From Burkholderiaceae bacterium (lineage in GTDB: Bacteria > Pseudomonadota > Gammaproteobacteria > Burkholderiales > Burkholderiaceae_B), in assembly GCA_004322135.1 (NCBI GenBank), contig SCSG01000031.1, positions 62,001-126,000 on the forward strand: DNA of 64,000 nucleotides, in the 5' to 3' direction. How positions within the stretch are numbered: the stretch's first letter is position 1; every line of letters begins with the position of its first letter. Below are positions 35,294-44,821 of the stretch, one piece after another. The notes below the pieces were generated by a model, which was not told the origin of the DNA, ran no database searches, and saw nothing but the letters and a program-made list of their open reading frames with translations. A program made the position numbers and the translations under genes.

Positions 35294-36178
35294 TCAACCG
35301 CCCTGAGCCGCCGCGGCCAAACTTACAGGAATCTTCAAATACCTGACACCGTTGGACTCTGCAACTGGCAGACACCCGGCGCGGATGTTTACCTGGATCG
35401 ACGGCAGCAGCAATTCCGGTGAGGCCAGCGTTGAGTCACGCTTCTCGCGCAGCGCGACGAACTCGTCTTCCTCCATGCCGTCATGGACATGGACGTTGTG
35501 TGTGCGCTGTTCAGCCACCGTCGTTTCCCAGGCGTAAGTGTCGCGCCCCGACGCCTTATAATCGTGGCACACAAACACGCGCGTCTGCAGGGGCAAGTCC
35601 AGCAGCCTGCGGATCGAGTGATACAGCGTGCGCGCATTGCCTCCCGGGAAATCCGCACGCGCGGTGCCGTAGTCCGGCATGAATAATGTATCGCCAACGA
35701 AAACTGAGTCACCAATACGATACGACACACAGGCGGGCGTGTGGCCTGGCGTATAGAGCACCTCGATCGTCGTGTTGCCCAGCCTGATGGTTTCGCCATC
35801 GCACAGCAACTGATCAAATTCACTGCCGTCACCCGAGACATCGTCAAGGTTGAAGACTGGCCTGAAAATAAGCTGCACCTCCCGGATGTGCTCACCGATG
35901 GCAACCCGTGCACCGGTATGCTTGCGCAGGTACGGTGCGGCGCTTAGATGGTCGGCGTGTGCGTGAGTTTCGAGTATCAGGACAATGGCCAAACCCGCGT
36001 CGCGCGCATACGCAAGCACCCTGTCGGCCGAAGACGCCGAAGCCTTGCCGCTACGGTGTTCATAGTCCAGGACGGGATCGATCACGACTGCCTGCCCGGT
36101 GGCAGAATCGGAAACGACGTACGTCACCGTATTGGTCGCTTCGTCGAAGAACGCCTTGATGTGAGTCAGTGGATCCAT
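35294..36178 (-). CDS. MBL-fold hydrolase, persulfide dioxygenase/Blh-like
   Basis: 294 residues. THAHADHLSAAPYLRKHTGA holds the HxHxDH metal motif near residue 72, TPGHTPACVSY the next histidine, VFVGDTLFMPDYGTARADFPGG the bridging aspartate and FVCHDYK the last histidine. This resembles ETHE1/Blh-type enzymes that oxidise glutathione persulfide with a single iron. ATG 36178 begins at MDPLTHIKAFFDEATNTVTY, the usual start of this family, and GGGGAA precedes it. It faces the DJ-1/PfpI gene. Confidence 0.88.
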   Translation of the reverse strand: MDPLTHIKAFFDEATNTVTYVVSDSATGQAVVIDPVLDYEHRSGKASASSADRVLAYARDAGLAIVLILETHAHADHLSAAPYLRKHTGARVAIGEHIREVQLIFRPVFNLDDVSGDGSEFDQLLCDGETIRLGNTTIEVLYTPGHTPACVSYRIGDSVFVGDTLFMPDYGTARADFPGGNARTLYHSIRRLLDLPLQTRVFVCHDYKASGRDTYAWETTVAEQRTHNVHVHDGMEEDEFVALREKRDSTLASPELLLPSIQVNIRAGCLPVAESNGVRYLKIPVSLAAAAQGG

Positions 36179-36310
36179 GCAATTCCCCGTCTTCTTGTCT
36201 GTATGGGTGGTCTGTCTACACAACCGCGCAAACGGCCCGGCTACCGTAACGGGTAATCGAAAGGCCGCCTCTTCGGGCCGGCCTCGTTCCAAGTACCGCT
36301 ACCCTCAAAG

Positions 36311-36784
36311 TCAGGAATGCGCCTTCGCCGCGGCACGCGGCTGATAAATGCCAGGAGTCGAGCGGAACGGAATCGCCAGGCGATTCCAGCCATTGATGGC
36401 GATGATGACAAAAGAAAGGTCCACGAGCTCTTTCTCGCTGAAGTGCTCGCGCGCTTCGGCATACAACTCGTCGGACACTTCTTTCTGGCTGACAAGGGTC
36501 AACGCCTCAGTCCAGGCCAGTGCGGCGCGTTCACGATCGGTATAAAACGGCGTCTCGCGCCAGGCATTCAATGCATACAGACGCTGCTCGGTTTCGCCCG
36601 CCGCACGCGCGTCCTTACTGTGCATGTCAAGGCAATAGGCACATCCGTTAATCTGTGAAGCCCGCATCTTCACGAGTTCCATCAGAGAGTGTTCAAGCCC
36701 CGAGTTGTCCACATAAGCCTGCAAACCATAAATGGCTTTGAAACCGTCCGGTGAAACCTTTGAATAATCGAGTCGTTGGGTCAT
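36311..36784 (-). CDS. Carboxymuconolactone decarboxylase/AhpD-like protein
   Basis: 157 residues. The AhpD core has GCAYCLDMHSKDAR near residue 48, giving the redox CxxC and following His that act as a peroxidase-type thiol pair, preceded by LMELVKMRASQIN. YALNAWRETPFYTDRERAALAWTEALT is the usual second helix pair. The start at 36784 has AAGGAG eight bases upstream. It is probably a thiol antioxidant, perhaps of one transcript with the downstream MBL hydrolase 130 bases away. Confidence 0.9.
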   Translation of the reverse strand: MTQRLDYSKVSPDGFKAIYGLQAYVDNSGLEHSLMELVKMRASQINGCAYCLDMHSKDARAAGETEQRLYALNAWRETPFYTDRERAALAWTEALTLVSQKEVSDELYAEAREHFSEKELVDLSFVIIAINGWNRLAIPFRSTPGIYQPRAAAKAHS

Positions 36785-37033
36785 TAAGATTCTCCTTGCA
36801 AACGAACGCGAACATACCCTTTGCGTGCAGGCAAAGCCAGTCACCGAGTGGCAATACTGGCAGCGATGTTTGCAGTTGGCAAGGCCATTGGCAGGGCGCC
36901 ACGCTCACGTGTAGATTGTACTGCACCCGGGAGTGCATGACGGCGGTTGTACCGGCCTCACCGCCAATATTTCGCAATGCAGTACGATACGAAGATCGGT
37001 CTGAACACTTTCATTCCCGAACACTGTATTCAC

Positions 37034-38407
37034 ATGCCAAAACAGCCGGTTTCCAGGGGTTTAATCTTTGCGACCATTTCCCTGGCGTTGTTAATGATGT
37101 CCATCGACTCGACGATAGTCGCGACAGCCCTGCATGCGATGCAGCATGACCTGAACACTTCCATCAATTGGGTCGGCTGGACCCTCACCGCCTATTCGCT
37201 CGGATTCGTGCTGATGCTGCCCGTCAGCGGCAAACTTACCGAACGGTATGGCATGCGCCGCGTGTTTCTGGCCTCGGTTCTGATTTTCACGCTGGCCTCG
37301 CTGTGTTGCGGGATCGCCAACAACATTTACGTGCTTATTGTATTGCGCGCGCTGCAAGCAGCGGGCGGTGCAGGCTTCACGCCATCGGCCACCGGGATCG
37401 TCGTGAATTATTTCGGATCTGCACGCGATCGCGCAGTCAGCCTGTTTGGCAGCATATTCCCCGTTGGTGCCATGATAGGACCCATTTTCGGCGGAGTGTT
37501 CGTAACGTACTGGAATTGGCGAGGCGTATTCCTGGTCAACGTGCCCATCGGACTGGCCGTCCTTGTCATGGCATTCCGGTATATTCCGCACGACAAACCC
37601 CGTGCGGGCACGCGCAAGCCAGGCATGGACGCCGTGGGCATGCTGCTGCTGGGAACGGGTTTGCTGACTGGCATGTTGATGGCCACTGCCCTTGGCGACG
37701 CGCATCAGCCAACATCGTCTCCTATAGTGGTGGGGCTGTTTGTCGTTGCCGTGGCGAGCCTATGGGGGTTTGTACGCCACATTTCCCGTACGGCCCGACC
37801 GTTCATCGCACCACTCCTGGTGCATGGCCCGGGCTTTGGCGTGGTCAATCTGATCAACACATTATTCGGAGGCGTCACCCAGGGTGTCATCGCATTGGTG
37901 CCGCTCTACGCGACCAACCGCTATGGCTTCGATGCGCTGGCATCGGGCACGCTGCTGACCGCACAAGGCATAGCGGCACTGCTGCTGTCGCTGGTGGCGG
38001 CGGTGGCCCTACGGCGCACAGGGTATCGACTTCCTATCTATGGCGGAAGCATTCTCATCATCATCGGAACTCTTCTGCTCGCCTCGGGAGCGCTAGCGGG
38101 AATTTCGCCCTATGTGTGGCTGGCGTGCGCCGCGTTTCTGGTCGGCGCCGGTAGTGGAGTCATCAATCCTGCCTGCCGTAACGCCGGTCTGCAGCTCGCC
38201 GCGGAGAAGTCCGCGACCATCGCCGCGCTGCGTTCCGCCTCACTGCAAATCGGGTCGATTCTCACGATTTCGATCGCCACGGCCGTTCTTGCCGGCACCC
38301 AAAACCCCGGCGGCGTGCAAGCGTGGTTCTACGTGGCAACTGCAGCGGTGATCCTGTGCGCCATGCCACTGGTTGCCCGCGTGCCGGAACACCATGGTTC
38401 GTGGTAA
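37034..38407 (+). CDS. MFS drug transporter, DHA2-type
   Basis: About 457 residues from ATG 37034; ATG 36947 upstream is also open. Fourteen-helix DHA2 marks: LLMMSIDSTIVATALHAMQHDLN in helix 1, GWTLTAYSLGFVLMLPVSGKLTERYGMRRVF, RALQAAGGAGFTPSATGIVVNYF and GPIFGGVFVTYWNWRGVFLVNVPIG (motif C). It is a proton-coupled exporter of unknown substrate. No clear ribosome site decides the start. It is divergent from the AhpD-like gene. Confidence 0.88.
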   Translation: MPKQPVSRGLIFATISLALLMMSIDSTIVATALHAMQHDLNTSINWVGWTLTAYSLGFVLMLPVSGKLTERYGMRRVFLASVLIFTLASLCCGIANNIYVLIVLRALQAAGGAGFTPSATGIVVNYFGSARDRAVSLFGSIFPVGAMIGPIFGGVFVTYWNWRGVFLVNVPIGLAVLVMAFRYIPHDKPRAGTRKPGMDAVGMLLLGTGLLTGMLMATALGDAHQPTSSPIVVGLFVVAVASLWGFVRHISRTARPFIAPLLVHGPGFGVVNLINTLFGGVTQGVIALVPLYATNRYGFDALASGTLLTAQGIAALLLSLVAAVALRRTGYRLPIYGGSILIIIGTLLLASGALAGISPYVWLACAAFLVGAGSGVINPACRNAGLQLAAEKSATIAALRSASLQIGSILTISIATAVLAGTQNPGGVQAWFYVATAAVILCAMPLVARVPEHHGSW

Positions 38408-38548
38408 GCGGCATAGTTTGCCGCCACCGCCCGGCGGGCCCACATGGCGGCGCCCAACCAATGCCTCTTGGAGGCTACACGTACGGGCCCGCACGGCCGA
38501 AACCATCCCTCAAATGGTAAGCTAATTATTTGCTCCTGCCCCATTACC

Positions 38549-39145
38549 ATGACGGAACCTGCCGACGCCCATCTGATTGAAACCCTGGTGGAAAGCCAGA
38601 CGCTATTCAATGGCGATTTCTTGAAAGCGCGCCGCGATACCGTGCGACTGCCCGATGGAAACGAATCCAGCCGCGAATACATCGTGCACCCAGGTGCCGT
38701 TGTGATCATCCCACTTCTGGATGACAACCACGTATTGCTGGAGCGTCAATTCCGCCACCCGGTCAACCGCGTGATGACGGAATTTCCGGCAGGGAAGCTA
38801 AACCCTGGAGAAGATCCACTGGCGTGCGCGAAGCGCGAACTGCTGGAAGAGACCGGGTTCACCGCAGGCCAGTGGGCGCGGGCTGGTGCCATGCACCTGG
38901 CCATCGCCTATTCCACCGAGATCATCCACATTTTCTTCGCACGCGATCTGATTCCCGGAAAGCAGAAACTCGACAGTGACGAGTTTTTGGAAGCGCGCGC
39001 CGCAACAGTGGAAGAGTTGATGCAATCTTGCCGCACAGGAGCCATTACGGATGCCAAGACCCTGACCTGCACGTTGTGGCTGCAAAATATGCGTACTGGC
39101 GCGTGGCCCATGAAATGGCTGACAACAAAGGACAACAATGGTTGA
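38549..39145 (+). CDS. Nudix hydrolase, ADP-ribose pyrophosphatase-like
   Basis: 198 residues. The Nudix box is complete: GKLNPGEDPLACAKRELLEETGF, matching G-x5-E-x7-REUxEExGU near residues 85-107. HPGAVVIIPLLDDNHVLLERQFRHPV before it is typical of the ADP-ribose/NudF branch. It hydrolyses nucleoside diphosphate derivatives with Mg. ATG 38549 is preferred from the domain layout; the ribosome site is weak. The stop overlaps the MaoC gene by eight bases. Confidence 0.88.
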   Translation: MTEPADAHLIETLVESQTLFNGDFLKARRDTVRLPDGNESSREYIVHPGAVVIIPLLDDNHVLLERQFRHPVNRVMTEFPAGKLNPGEDPLACAKRELLEETGFTAGQWARAGAMHLAIAYSTEIIHIFFARDLIPGKQKLDSDEFLEARAATVEELMQSCRTGAITDAKTLTCTLWLQNMRTGAWPMKWLTTKDNNG

Positions 39146-39623
39146 AAGCGATAAAGAAGACCGACTTTACCTGGACGACCTGACCGTTGGCCAGCGATTT
39201 GCAAGCACCGAATTCGAACTAACCAGAGAACGCCTGCACGAATTCGCGACGGTATACGATCCACAACCGTTCCATCTTGACGATAACGCCGCGAAGCAAA
39301 CGTTATTCGGCGGGCTCGCATGTAGCGGCTGGCAGACCGCATCCATTACCATGCGGCTTATCGTGCAAAGCGTGCCATTCGCCGGCGGCATCATCGGCGC
39401 CGGTGGTGAAGTATCCTGGCCACAACCAACACGGCCTGGAGACCGGCTTAACGTAACCAGCGAAGTCGTCGAGATCATCCCGTCACGCTCAAAGCCGCAT
39501 CGCGGTGTAGTCAAACTGCGCAGCGAAACGCACAACCAACGCAACGAACTCGTACAGGTTCTGAACGCCACACTGATTGTTCCACGACGAATTGACGCAA
39601 AGGGCAAATCGAGCGTAGCGTAG
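39138..39623 (+). CDS. MaoC-family (R)-hydratase-like protein
   Basis: 161 residues, single hot-dog fold. YLDDLTVGQRFASTEFELTRERLHEFATVYDPQPFHLDDNAAK contains the catalytic D-x4-H of the hydratase-2 motif (YDPQPFHLD), and FGGLACSGWQTASITMRL matches the following helix. It probably hydrates an enoyl-CoA or acts as a related thioester enzyme. It overlaps the Nudix gene by eight bases, so the two are coupled, although no shared pathway is obvious. Confidence 0.88.
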   Translation: MVESDKEDRLYLDDLTVGQRFASTEFELTRERLHEFATVYDPQPFHLDDNAAKQTLFGGLACSGWQTASITMRLIVQSVPFAGGIIGAGGEVSWPQPTRPGDRLNVTSEVVEIIPSRSKPHRGVVKLRSETHNQRNELVQVLNATLIVPRRIDAKGKSSVA

Positions 39624-39741
39624 AAAAGCAGCCAGTCAACCATCCGTGCACTTCTTTTTTTGTGAACAAATTGCTTAGCATCAGCGCCGCCACCATCGAC
39701 GGGGCATTACCACTACGTTCGACACGTGAGAAAATCGGTGA

Positions 39742-40641
39742 TCAACGGAATATTTTAAGCTGGTTTTTCCGAAGCAGCCGATACGCAGTTGGGGTGGTAT
39801 TGGTGTTGCGTATAAAAAATTTCGTGAAATGTGCTGGGTCATTGAAGCCTAGAGCGTAGCAGATCTCGGCAACCGTTTTGTCCGTGTAGAGAAGGCTTCG
39901 TTTCGCTTCGAGTGCAATACGCCGCTGCAAGATTTCTCCCGGAGCAAGTCCCGTTATTGCGTGGCATATGCGTCGTAATGTCCGCTCATTCGTTGCCAGA
40001 GCGTTAACGTAGTTCTCTATGTGCCAACGATCATTGAAGTGAACCTCAACAAGGGCTTCGAAGTCACGAAACACCGCGTGTTGTTTGGTAAGTATAGATG
40101 GTGTGTCCTCAGTTGGAAGATGCAACAGCCGTACTATCTCGACGAATAACAGCATGACGTAGCCGTACATTGCTGCCCGACGCTGTGGATTATTTCGTAG
40201 GTATTCAGCGGAGAGATATCCAAACAGATTAGAAACCTGATTTGTATTTTCAATAAATGCTTCTCGTGGAATCAGACGCGCCAATCCCAGCGTGGAGTCG
40301 GCCATCCCCTCAAAGTGCGACGATATTTCTTTGACGTAATTCTGACTTAGTGTCAAGGACACACCTTTCGCTCCCGTTTGCAGTTGGAACGCGTGAATAA
40401 CGGGAGAAGGTACAGAAATTAGCACTGGAGATTGCAAGGTCAATCTTTCTTCGTCAAGTATTGCTCCGACCGAGCCCTGTTCTATCCAGACTAGCTGATG
40501 CAGATCGCTGTGGCGGTGTGGCTCAACGTTTCCTTTGCGTTGCTGGCGGGACTCATCAATCGTTTCTATAAACAGATAGTCGAGTTCCGCGGCAGAGTAC
40601 GTCTGCCCATAGAGAGCATAGGTTGGTATTCGATTCTTCAT
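39742..40641 (-). CDS. AraC-family transcriptional regulator
   Basis: 299 residues. An N-terminal cupin-type sensor (EPHRHSDLHQLVWIEQGSVGAILDEERL) is followed by paired helix-turn-helix motifs (WHIENYVNALATNERTLRRICHAITGLAPGEILQRRIALEAKRSLLYTDKTVAEICYALGFNDPAHFTKFFIRNTNTTPTAYR). The arrangement resembles PobR/HpaA-type regulators of aromatic acid genes. It lies 645 bases from and divergent to the MBL-ABC operon, which is the nearest candidate target. Confidence 0.92.
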   Translation of the reverse strand: MKNRIPTYALYGQTYSAAELDYLFIETIDESRQQRKGNVEPHRHSDLHQLVWIEQGSVGAILDEERLTLQSPVLISVPSPVIHAFQLQTGAKGVSLTLSQNYVKEISSHFEGMADSTLGLARLIPREAFIENTNQVSNLFGYLSAEYLRNNPQRRAAMYGYVMLLFVEIVRLLHLPTEDTPSILTKQHAVFRDFEALVEVHFNDRWHIENYVNALATNERTLRRICHAITGLAPGEILQRRIALEAKRSLLYTDKTVAEICYALGFNDPAHFTKFFIRNTNTTPTAYRLLRKNQLKIFR

Positions 40642-41286
40642 GTATAAAGCGTGGCTACAAGACTGTTGATCCTACCTAGGGGGCATTGCGTAATACACCA
40701 CTCCGAAAATGTACACCAGAGGACAGCAGGAAGAGTCAGCGCTATTTATCACGACTGAAACCTCTTGTATTCAATAGGGGCTGCATAGCTGACTCGTTCC
40801 TAAGAATTACTTTTGAACGAGCATGTAAATACGCAATGGGCGACACGTTGCCCCGGGGGGGGATTCAACTTCAACTCCTAGCCCTTGCTGGTCTAGTATA
40901 GGACGACAGCGGACGGTTATGGTACTGCTCGTACTGAATACTGCGACACTAGCCCGCCGGCAATAGACTGGCGTTTACGGTGCCTCTAGTCTTTCTGTCT
41001 GAACGAATGAATGAAAAAGTGCGTTTTAAAAGCAATATTCCGCTAACCAATTAAATCCACTCAAAGATTGGCCACTCAGTGATTGTGGTACGCCATTATC
41101 GCCATTGAGCCTGTCAGGAATGTACAAATATAAGCCCGATATATCCATGTTACGGACATCGCTAATAGGGGAAACTTGACTTGATAGATAAGAGGGGTCA
41201 AATTTTAATTCATCTTCGGCCTTTGCACTAAGGATGTTTGCGTTGCAGATGGTCATATGGTGGGAAACACAGGAGGCACGGGCATC
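40642..41286. other. Long intergenic region, no recognised gene
   Basis: 645 bases, more A+T-rich than the flanks. Two short frames exist (40686-40901 forward, 71 codons; 41026-41256 reverse, 76 codons); neither has a recognisable domain or a good ribosome site. A run of eight or nine Gs lies near 40853-40862. It presumably contains the AraC and ABC-operon promoters and possibly eroded DNA. Confidence 0.45.
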
Positions 41287-42216
41287 ATGGATGAGTTACA
41301 GAGCACTCAGGACTCTGCACCGATTGTTGATTTGGCTGGCATTTGCGAAATCGCTGATGGAGTGTGGATTATTCCTGATAGTCATCGTATTCCCCTAGTT
41401 CCAAATATTGGTATTGTCGAAGGTAAACGGTCTGTATTAGTGATAGATACTGGTATGGGCCCCAAAAATGCGGAAATGGTTCTTAATGCGGCCACCAAAA
41501 TTGCCAATGGCCGCCAGCTTCTCCTAACTATTACTCATTTTCATCCTGAACACGGCTTCGGCCATCAGGCGTTCGCCGGCAAAGCAACCATTTTCTACAA
41601 TCGCAAGCAGCGGGACGAACTTCGCGCGAAAGGTCCCGGCTATCTCGCCATGTTCCGAGGCTTTGGCGAGAACGTCGCAAAGTGCCTGGTCGGCGTCGAG
41701 TTCGTTGATCCGGACTTGGTCTACGACGGCAGCGCGACAATCGAGCTCGGCGGCCGTGAAGTTGAACTCATCGAGATGGGCCCGGCCCACTCGCTGGGCG
41801 ATCAGGTCGTTTGGTTGCCTAAAGAGCGAATCGTGTTCGTTGGAGACCTGGTCGAGACCCGCGTATTCCCAATTGTTCCGTATTTTCCGCCGGACGACGC
41901 CGACGTCAATGGCAACAAATGGATCAAAGTCCTGCGACGTATCATGGCACTCAAACCCAAAACGGTCATCACAGGGCACGGCGAGATCGGAGGGCCCGAA
42001 CTGGTCGAAATCGCCGAGCGCTACCTGACAGAAATGGGACAGCAGGTTGAACGTCTCAAGAATTCCGGCGTATCCGAAGACGATATCGTTGCGCAGCTCG
42101 GACCCATGATCCGAAACAAGCATCCTGACTGGCGAGAGCCAAACTGGGTGGAATCCGGTATCCGCTGCTTCTACTCAACCGGGTACAACGCTGGCGCCAC
42201 GGAAACGACCCAATGA
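41287..42216 (+). CDS. MBL-fold metallo-hydrolase with HxHxEH motif
   Basis: 309 residues. The metal motif is HFHPEHGFG (about residue 83), with Glu where most of the superfamily has Asp; MGPAHSLGDQVVWLP, FVGDLVETRVFPIVPYFPPDD and ITGHGEIGG supply the remaining ligands. The AGGAGG ten bases before ATG 41287 decides the start over 41257. ATGA overlap with the ABC ATPase gene shows it belongs to that transport operon, so it probably hydrolyses the imported compound or a product. The reaction is unknown. Confidence 0.88.
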   Translation: MDELQSTQDSAPIVDLAGICEIADGVWIIPDSHRIPLVPNIGIVEGKRSVLVIDTGMGPKNAEMVLNAATKIANGRQLLLTITHFHPEHGFGHQAFAGKATIFYNRKQRDELRAKGPGYLAMFRGFGENVAKCLVGVEFVDPDLVYDGSATIELGGREVELIEMGPAHSLGDQVVWLPKERIVFVGDLVETRVFPIVPYFPPDDADVNGNKWIKVLRRIMALKPKTVITGHGEIGGPELVEIAERYLTEMGQQVERLKNSGVSEDDIVAQLGPMIRNKHPDWREPNWVESGIRCFYSTGYNAGATETTQ

Positions 42217-43721
42217 GCCTGTTCGAGTTGCGTGGCATACACCGAAGTTTCGGGGGCATCCACGCACTACGCGGTGCGTCATTCAAAATCGGGCAACCCG
42301 GCAGTATCCACGCGTTACTCGGATCGAATGGTTGCGGCAAGTCCACGCTATTGCGCATCGCAACGGGACAACTGCGGGCCGACGCAGGTGAAATCTACCT
42401 CGACGGCAAGCCCGTAAACTTTGCTGAACCGCGCGATGCGCTTCGCAACGGTATCGCCACCGTCACCCAGGAAACCACACTGGTTCCGGATCTTACTGTC
42501 GCGGAAAATATCCTGATGGGAAAACTTCCGCGACGTCGCTTCGGCCCCATCGACTGGCCAGGCGCGTACCGGGCCGCGCGCAAGCTGCTTGACGCGCTTG
42601 GGCTCGAACTGCCGGAAAACGTGACGGTGCGGCAGCTGCGTCCAGACCAACAGCAAATGGTAGAGATTGCCAGAGCCTTTTCGATGCAAGCTCGTATTCT
42701 TGTCCTCGATGAAGCAACCAGTGCGCTTACCGACGACGAAGTACAAGCCGTTTTCCGCGTTATCCGAAACGCCAGCCAACGCGGCACCATGGCCACAATA
42801 CTTGTGTCGCATCGAATGGATGAGATCTACAACCTGGCCAACGAAGTGACCGTTCTGCGAGACGGGAAAACTGTTTCAACACGACTCATTGCCGACGCCG
42901 ACCGCAACACGCTTATCACCGACATGATAGGTGAGTCGGTAGCATCTACTCCGAAACTCCCAAGACACAGCGTGCCAGACGCATCAGGGGCACCATCACG
43001 CTTGCAGATCAACGGCTTATTCACAGCAGGAAGTGTCGAAAACGTTTCCCTATCTGTTGCTGCGGGTGAAGTGGTCGGAATAACAGGTCTTACGCGCTCT
43101 GGAGCCAATGAACTGCTCGAAGCGGTATACGGCTCGCGTACCGTCGAGCGTGGCCGGATCTTGGTGGATGGTCGGGATATCACGCGCTCCGATATCGACA
43201 CGGCCATCCGCGCCGGGATCGGGTTTGTCCCCGCTGATCGGAAACGACAGGGTGTGCTGCTGAACATGAGTGTCAGGCACAACATGTTGATTCCAAGCAC
43301 TGCACATCACCTCCGCGCCCGGTTACCTCGCCGACGACCGGAGCTTGCCCTGGTGCACCGCATTGCCGAATCCGTGTCCATGCGCATGGATGGCGCTGAC
43401 AGCCCGGTAACGACACTATCGGGCGGCAATCAGCAGAAGGTCGTGATCGGCAAGTGGTTGGCGAAGCCGCTAAAGTTGTTACTGCTTGCCGAACCGTCAC
43501 GAGGGGTGGACGTCAAAGCCAAGGCACAAGTGCACGATATACTGCGCCGCATAGCGTCCGACGGCACTGCCGTGCTTTTTGCCTCGACCGAACTCGACGA
43601 AGTGCTTGCGCTGGCCGATCGGGTCGTGGTGATGTTCCAGGGCAGGATTGTCGGCGATCTACCGTGGCACGAGGCGACCGAGCATAAGGTTACTTCAATG
43701 ATGTCGGGCGTAACGGAATGA
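42213..43721 (+). CDS. Sugar-type ABC transporter ATP-binding protein (RbsA-like), copy 1
   Basis: 502 residues, two fused ATPase domains. The first has Walker A GSNGCGKST, a degenerate signature (LRPDQQQ) and intact Walker B (ILVLDEATSALT). The second has a degenerate P-loop (GLTRSGANE), a good signature (LSGGNQQK) and Walker B LLLLAEPSRGVD, where the metal-binding Asp is Ala. Degenerate second P-loops are usual in RbsA/MglA; the D-to-A change is not. It is overlapped by the MBL gene before it and the permease gene after it, both by ATGA. Confidence 0.93.
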   Translation: MSLFELRGIHRSFGGIHALRGASFKIGQPGSIHALLGSNGCGKSTLLRIATGQLRADAGEIYLDGKPVNFAEPRDALRNGIATVTQETTLVPDLTVAENILMGKLPRRRFGPIDWPGAYRAARKLLDALGLELPENVTVRQLRPDQQQMVEIARAFSMQARILVLDEATSALTDDEVQAVFRVIRNASQRGTMATILVSHRMDEIYNLANEVTVLRDGKTVSTRLIADADRNTLITDMIGESVASTPKLPRHSVPDASGAPSRLQINGLFTAGSVENVSLSVAAGEVVGITGLTRSGANELLEAVYGSRTVERGRILVDGRDITRSDIDTAIRAGIGFVPADRKRQGVLLNMSVRHNMLIPSTAHHLRARLPRRRPELALVHRIAESVSMRMDGADSPVTTLSGGNQQKVVIGKWLAKPLKLLLLAEPSRGVDVKAKAQVHDILRRIASDGTAVLFASTELDEVLALADRVVVMFQGRIVGDLPWHEATEHKVTSMMSGVTE

Positions 43722-44755
43722 GCGAGACAATGGCGATAGCAAATAAAAACCCAACCAGGCTGACACAGTTCGTTCACAACACCGAACGATACGCTGCGGT
43801 CGTGATCATCGACGTTATCCTCTTTATCGTTTTCTCGACCACCTTATCGGGTTTTCTTTCTGTCGCCAACATCAGCAACCTGCTCACCGGCAGTGCGGTA
43901 CTTTGGGTTGTCTCGCTCGGTATGACACTTGTCGTAATTTCCGCAGGGATCGATCTTACCGTCGCTTCGCAGATGGGCCTGTCGGGCTATATGCTCGGAA
44001 CACTGCTCCTAGGAGGAATGAACAGTTGGCTGGCAATCATCGTCATGCTCATTTTTTCGGCGGTATGCGGGGCAGTTGTGAATGGCTTTCTCATCGGTAA
44101 GGCGGGTTTGAATTTCTTTGTGGTGACATTGGGGTCCATGACAGCATTCACTGGCATCGTGAATATATGGTCGGGGACGCAAACGCTGGCCGTCAATGAC
44201 CCTGTCGTATCCGCCATCGGATACGGACAGTTCGTCGGCATACCAATCACCATTTGGGTCATGATTGCAACGTTCTTTATCGCACTCTACATACAACGCT
44301 GGACCTATTACGGCCGAGATGTCTATGCAGTGGGAGGCAGCATTGAAGCAGCCCGACTATCGGGTATACGCACTTCCCGAACGCTGGTCGGCGTCTACAC
44401 CATTAGCGCCGTATGCGCCGGCATCGCCGCACTGATCGAGCTCGGCCAGCTTGGCGCGGCCAGCCCGCGGGTTACCCTGGTTTTGCCGCTACAGGCGGCC
44501 GCGGCGGTATTGCTGGGTGGAACCGCATTTACGGGTGGCGTAGGTGGAGTCATTGGCACAGCTGCCGGAGTCCTGTTCATCGGGGTTCTCCAGAATGGCC
44601 TGGGGTTGGCTGGGGTCTCTAGTTACTGGCAGCAAGTGGTGACCGGCATTATCCTCGTTCTTGCCGTAGGGCTTGAGCCGACACGGCGAAAAATAGGTGA
44701 CATCCGTCACCGCCGGCGTCTTTCAATCTACGACCCTGATAGTAGCAGCACCTGA
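43718..44755 (+). CDS. ABC transporter permease (RbsC-like), copy 1
   Basis: 345 residues, about ten hydrophobic segments. ISAGIDLTVASQMGLSGYM and GKAGLNFFVVTLGSMTAFTGI are diagnostic of the ribose/galactose permease branch, as is YAVGGSIEAARLSGIRTSRTLVGVYTISAVCAGIAAL with the EAA-type coupling loop, and LLGGTAFTGGVGGVIGT. It forms the inner-membrane channel for the adjacent ATPase and binding protein. The start overlaps the ATPase stop by ATGA. Confidence 0.95.
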   Translation: MSETMAIANKNPTRLTQFVHNTERYAAVVIIDVILFIVFSTTLSGFLSVANISNLLTGSAVLWVVSLGMTLVVISAGIDLTVASQMGLSGYMLGTLLLGGMNSWLAIIVMLIFSAVCGAVVNGFLIGKAGLNFFVVTLGSMTAFTGIVNIWSGTQTLAVNDPVVSAIGYGQFVGIPITIWVMIATFFIALYIQRWTYYGRDVYAVGGSIEAARLSGIRTSRTLVGVYTISAVCAGIAALIELGQLGAASPRVTLVLPLQAAAAVLLGGTAFTGGVGGVIGTAAGVLFIGVLQNGLGLAGVSSYWQQVVTGIILVLAVGLEPTRRKIGDIRHRRRLSIYDPDSSST

Positions 44756-44821
44756 TTCTGTTTGACTCCAGAGGACCCAGGCCAATTCTCAATCAGCCAT
44801 AAACAATAAGGAGTGATGACA

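Noticed and set aside
40853-40862. G-run as a phase-variable tract
   Set aside because: It is not within or near the start of any supported gene.
41026-41256. Reverse 76-codon frame with FDPSYLS, faintly like a fimbrial usher N-terminus
   Set aside because: Too short, no signal peptide or following usher sequence, and the resemblance rests on a handful of residues.
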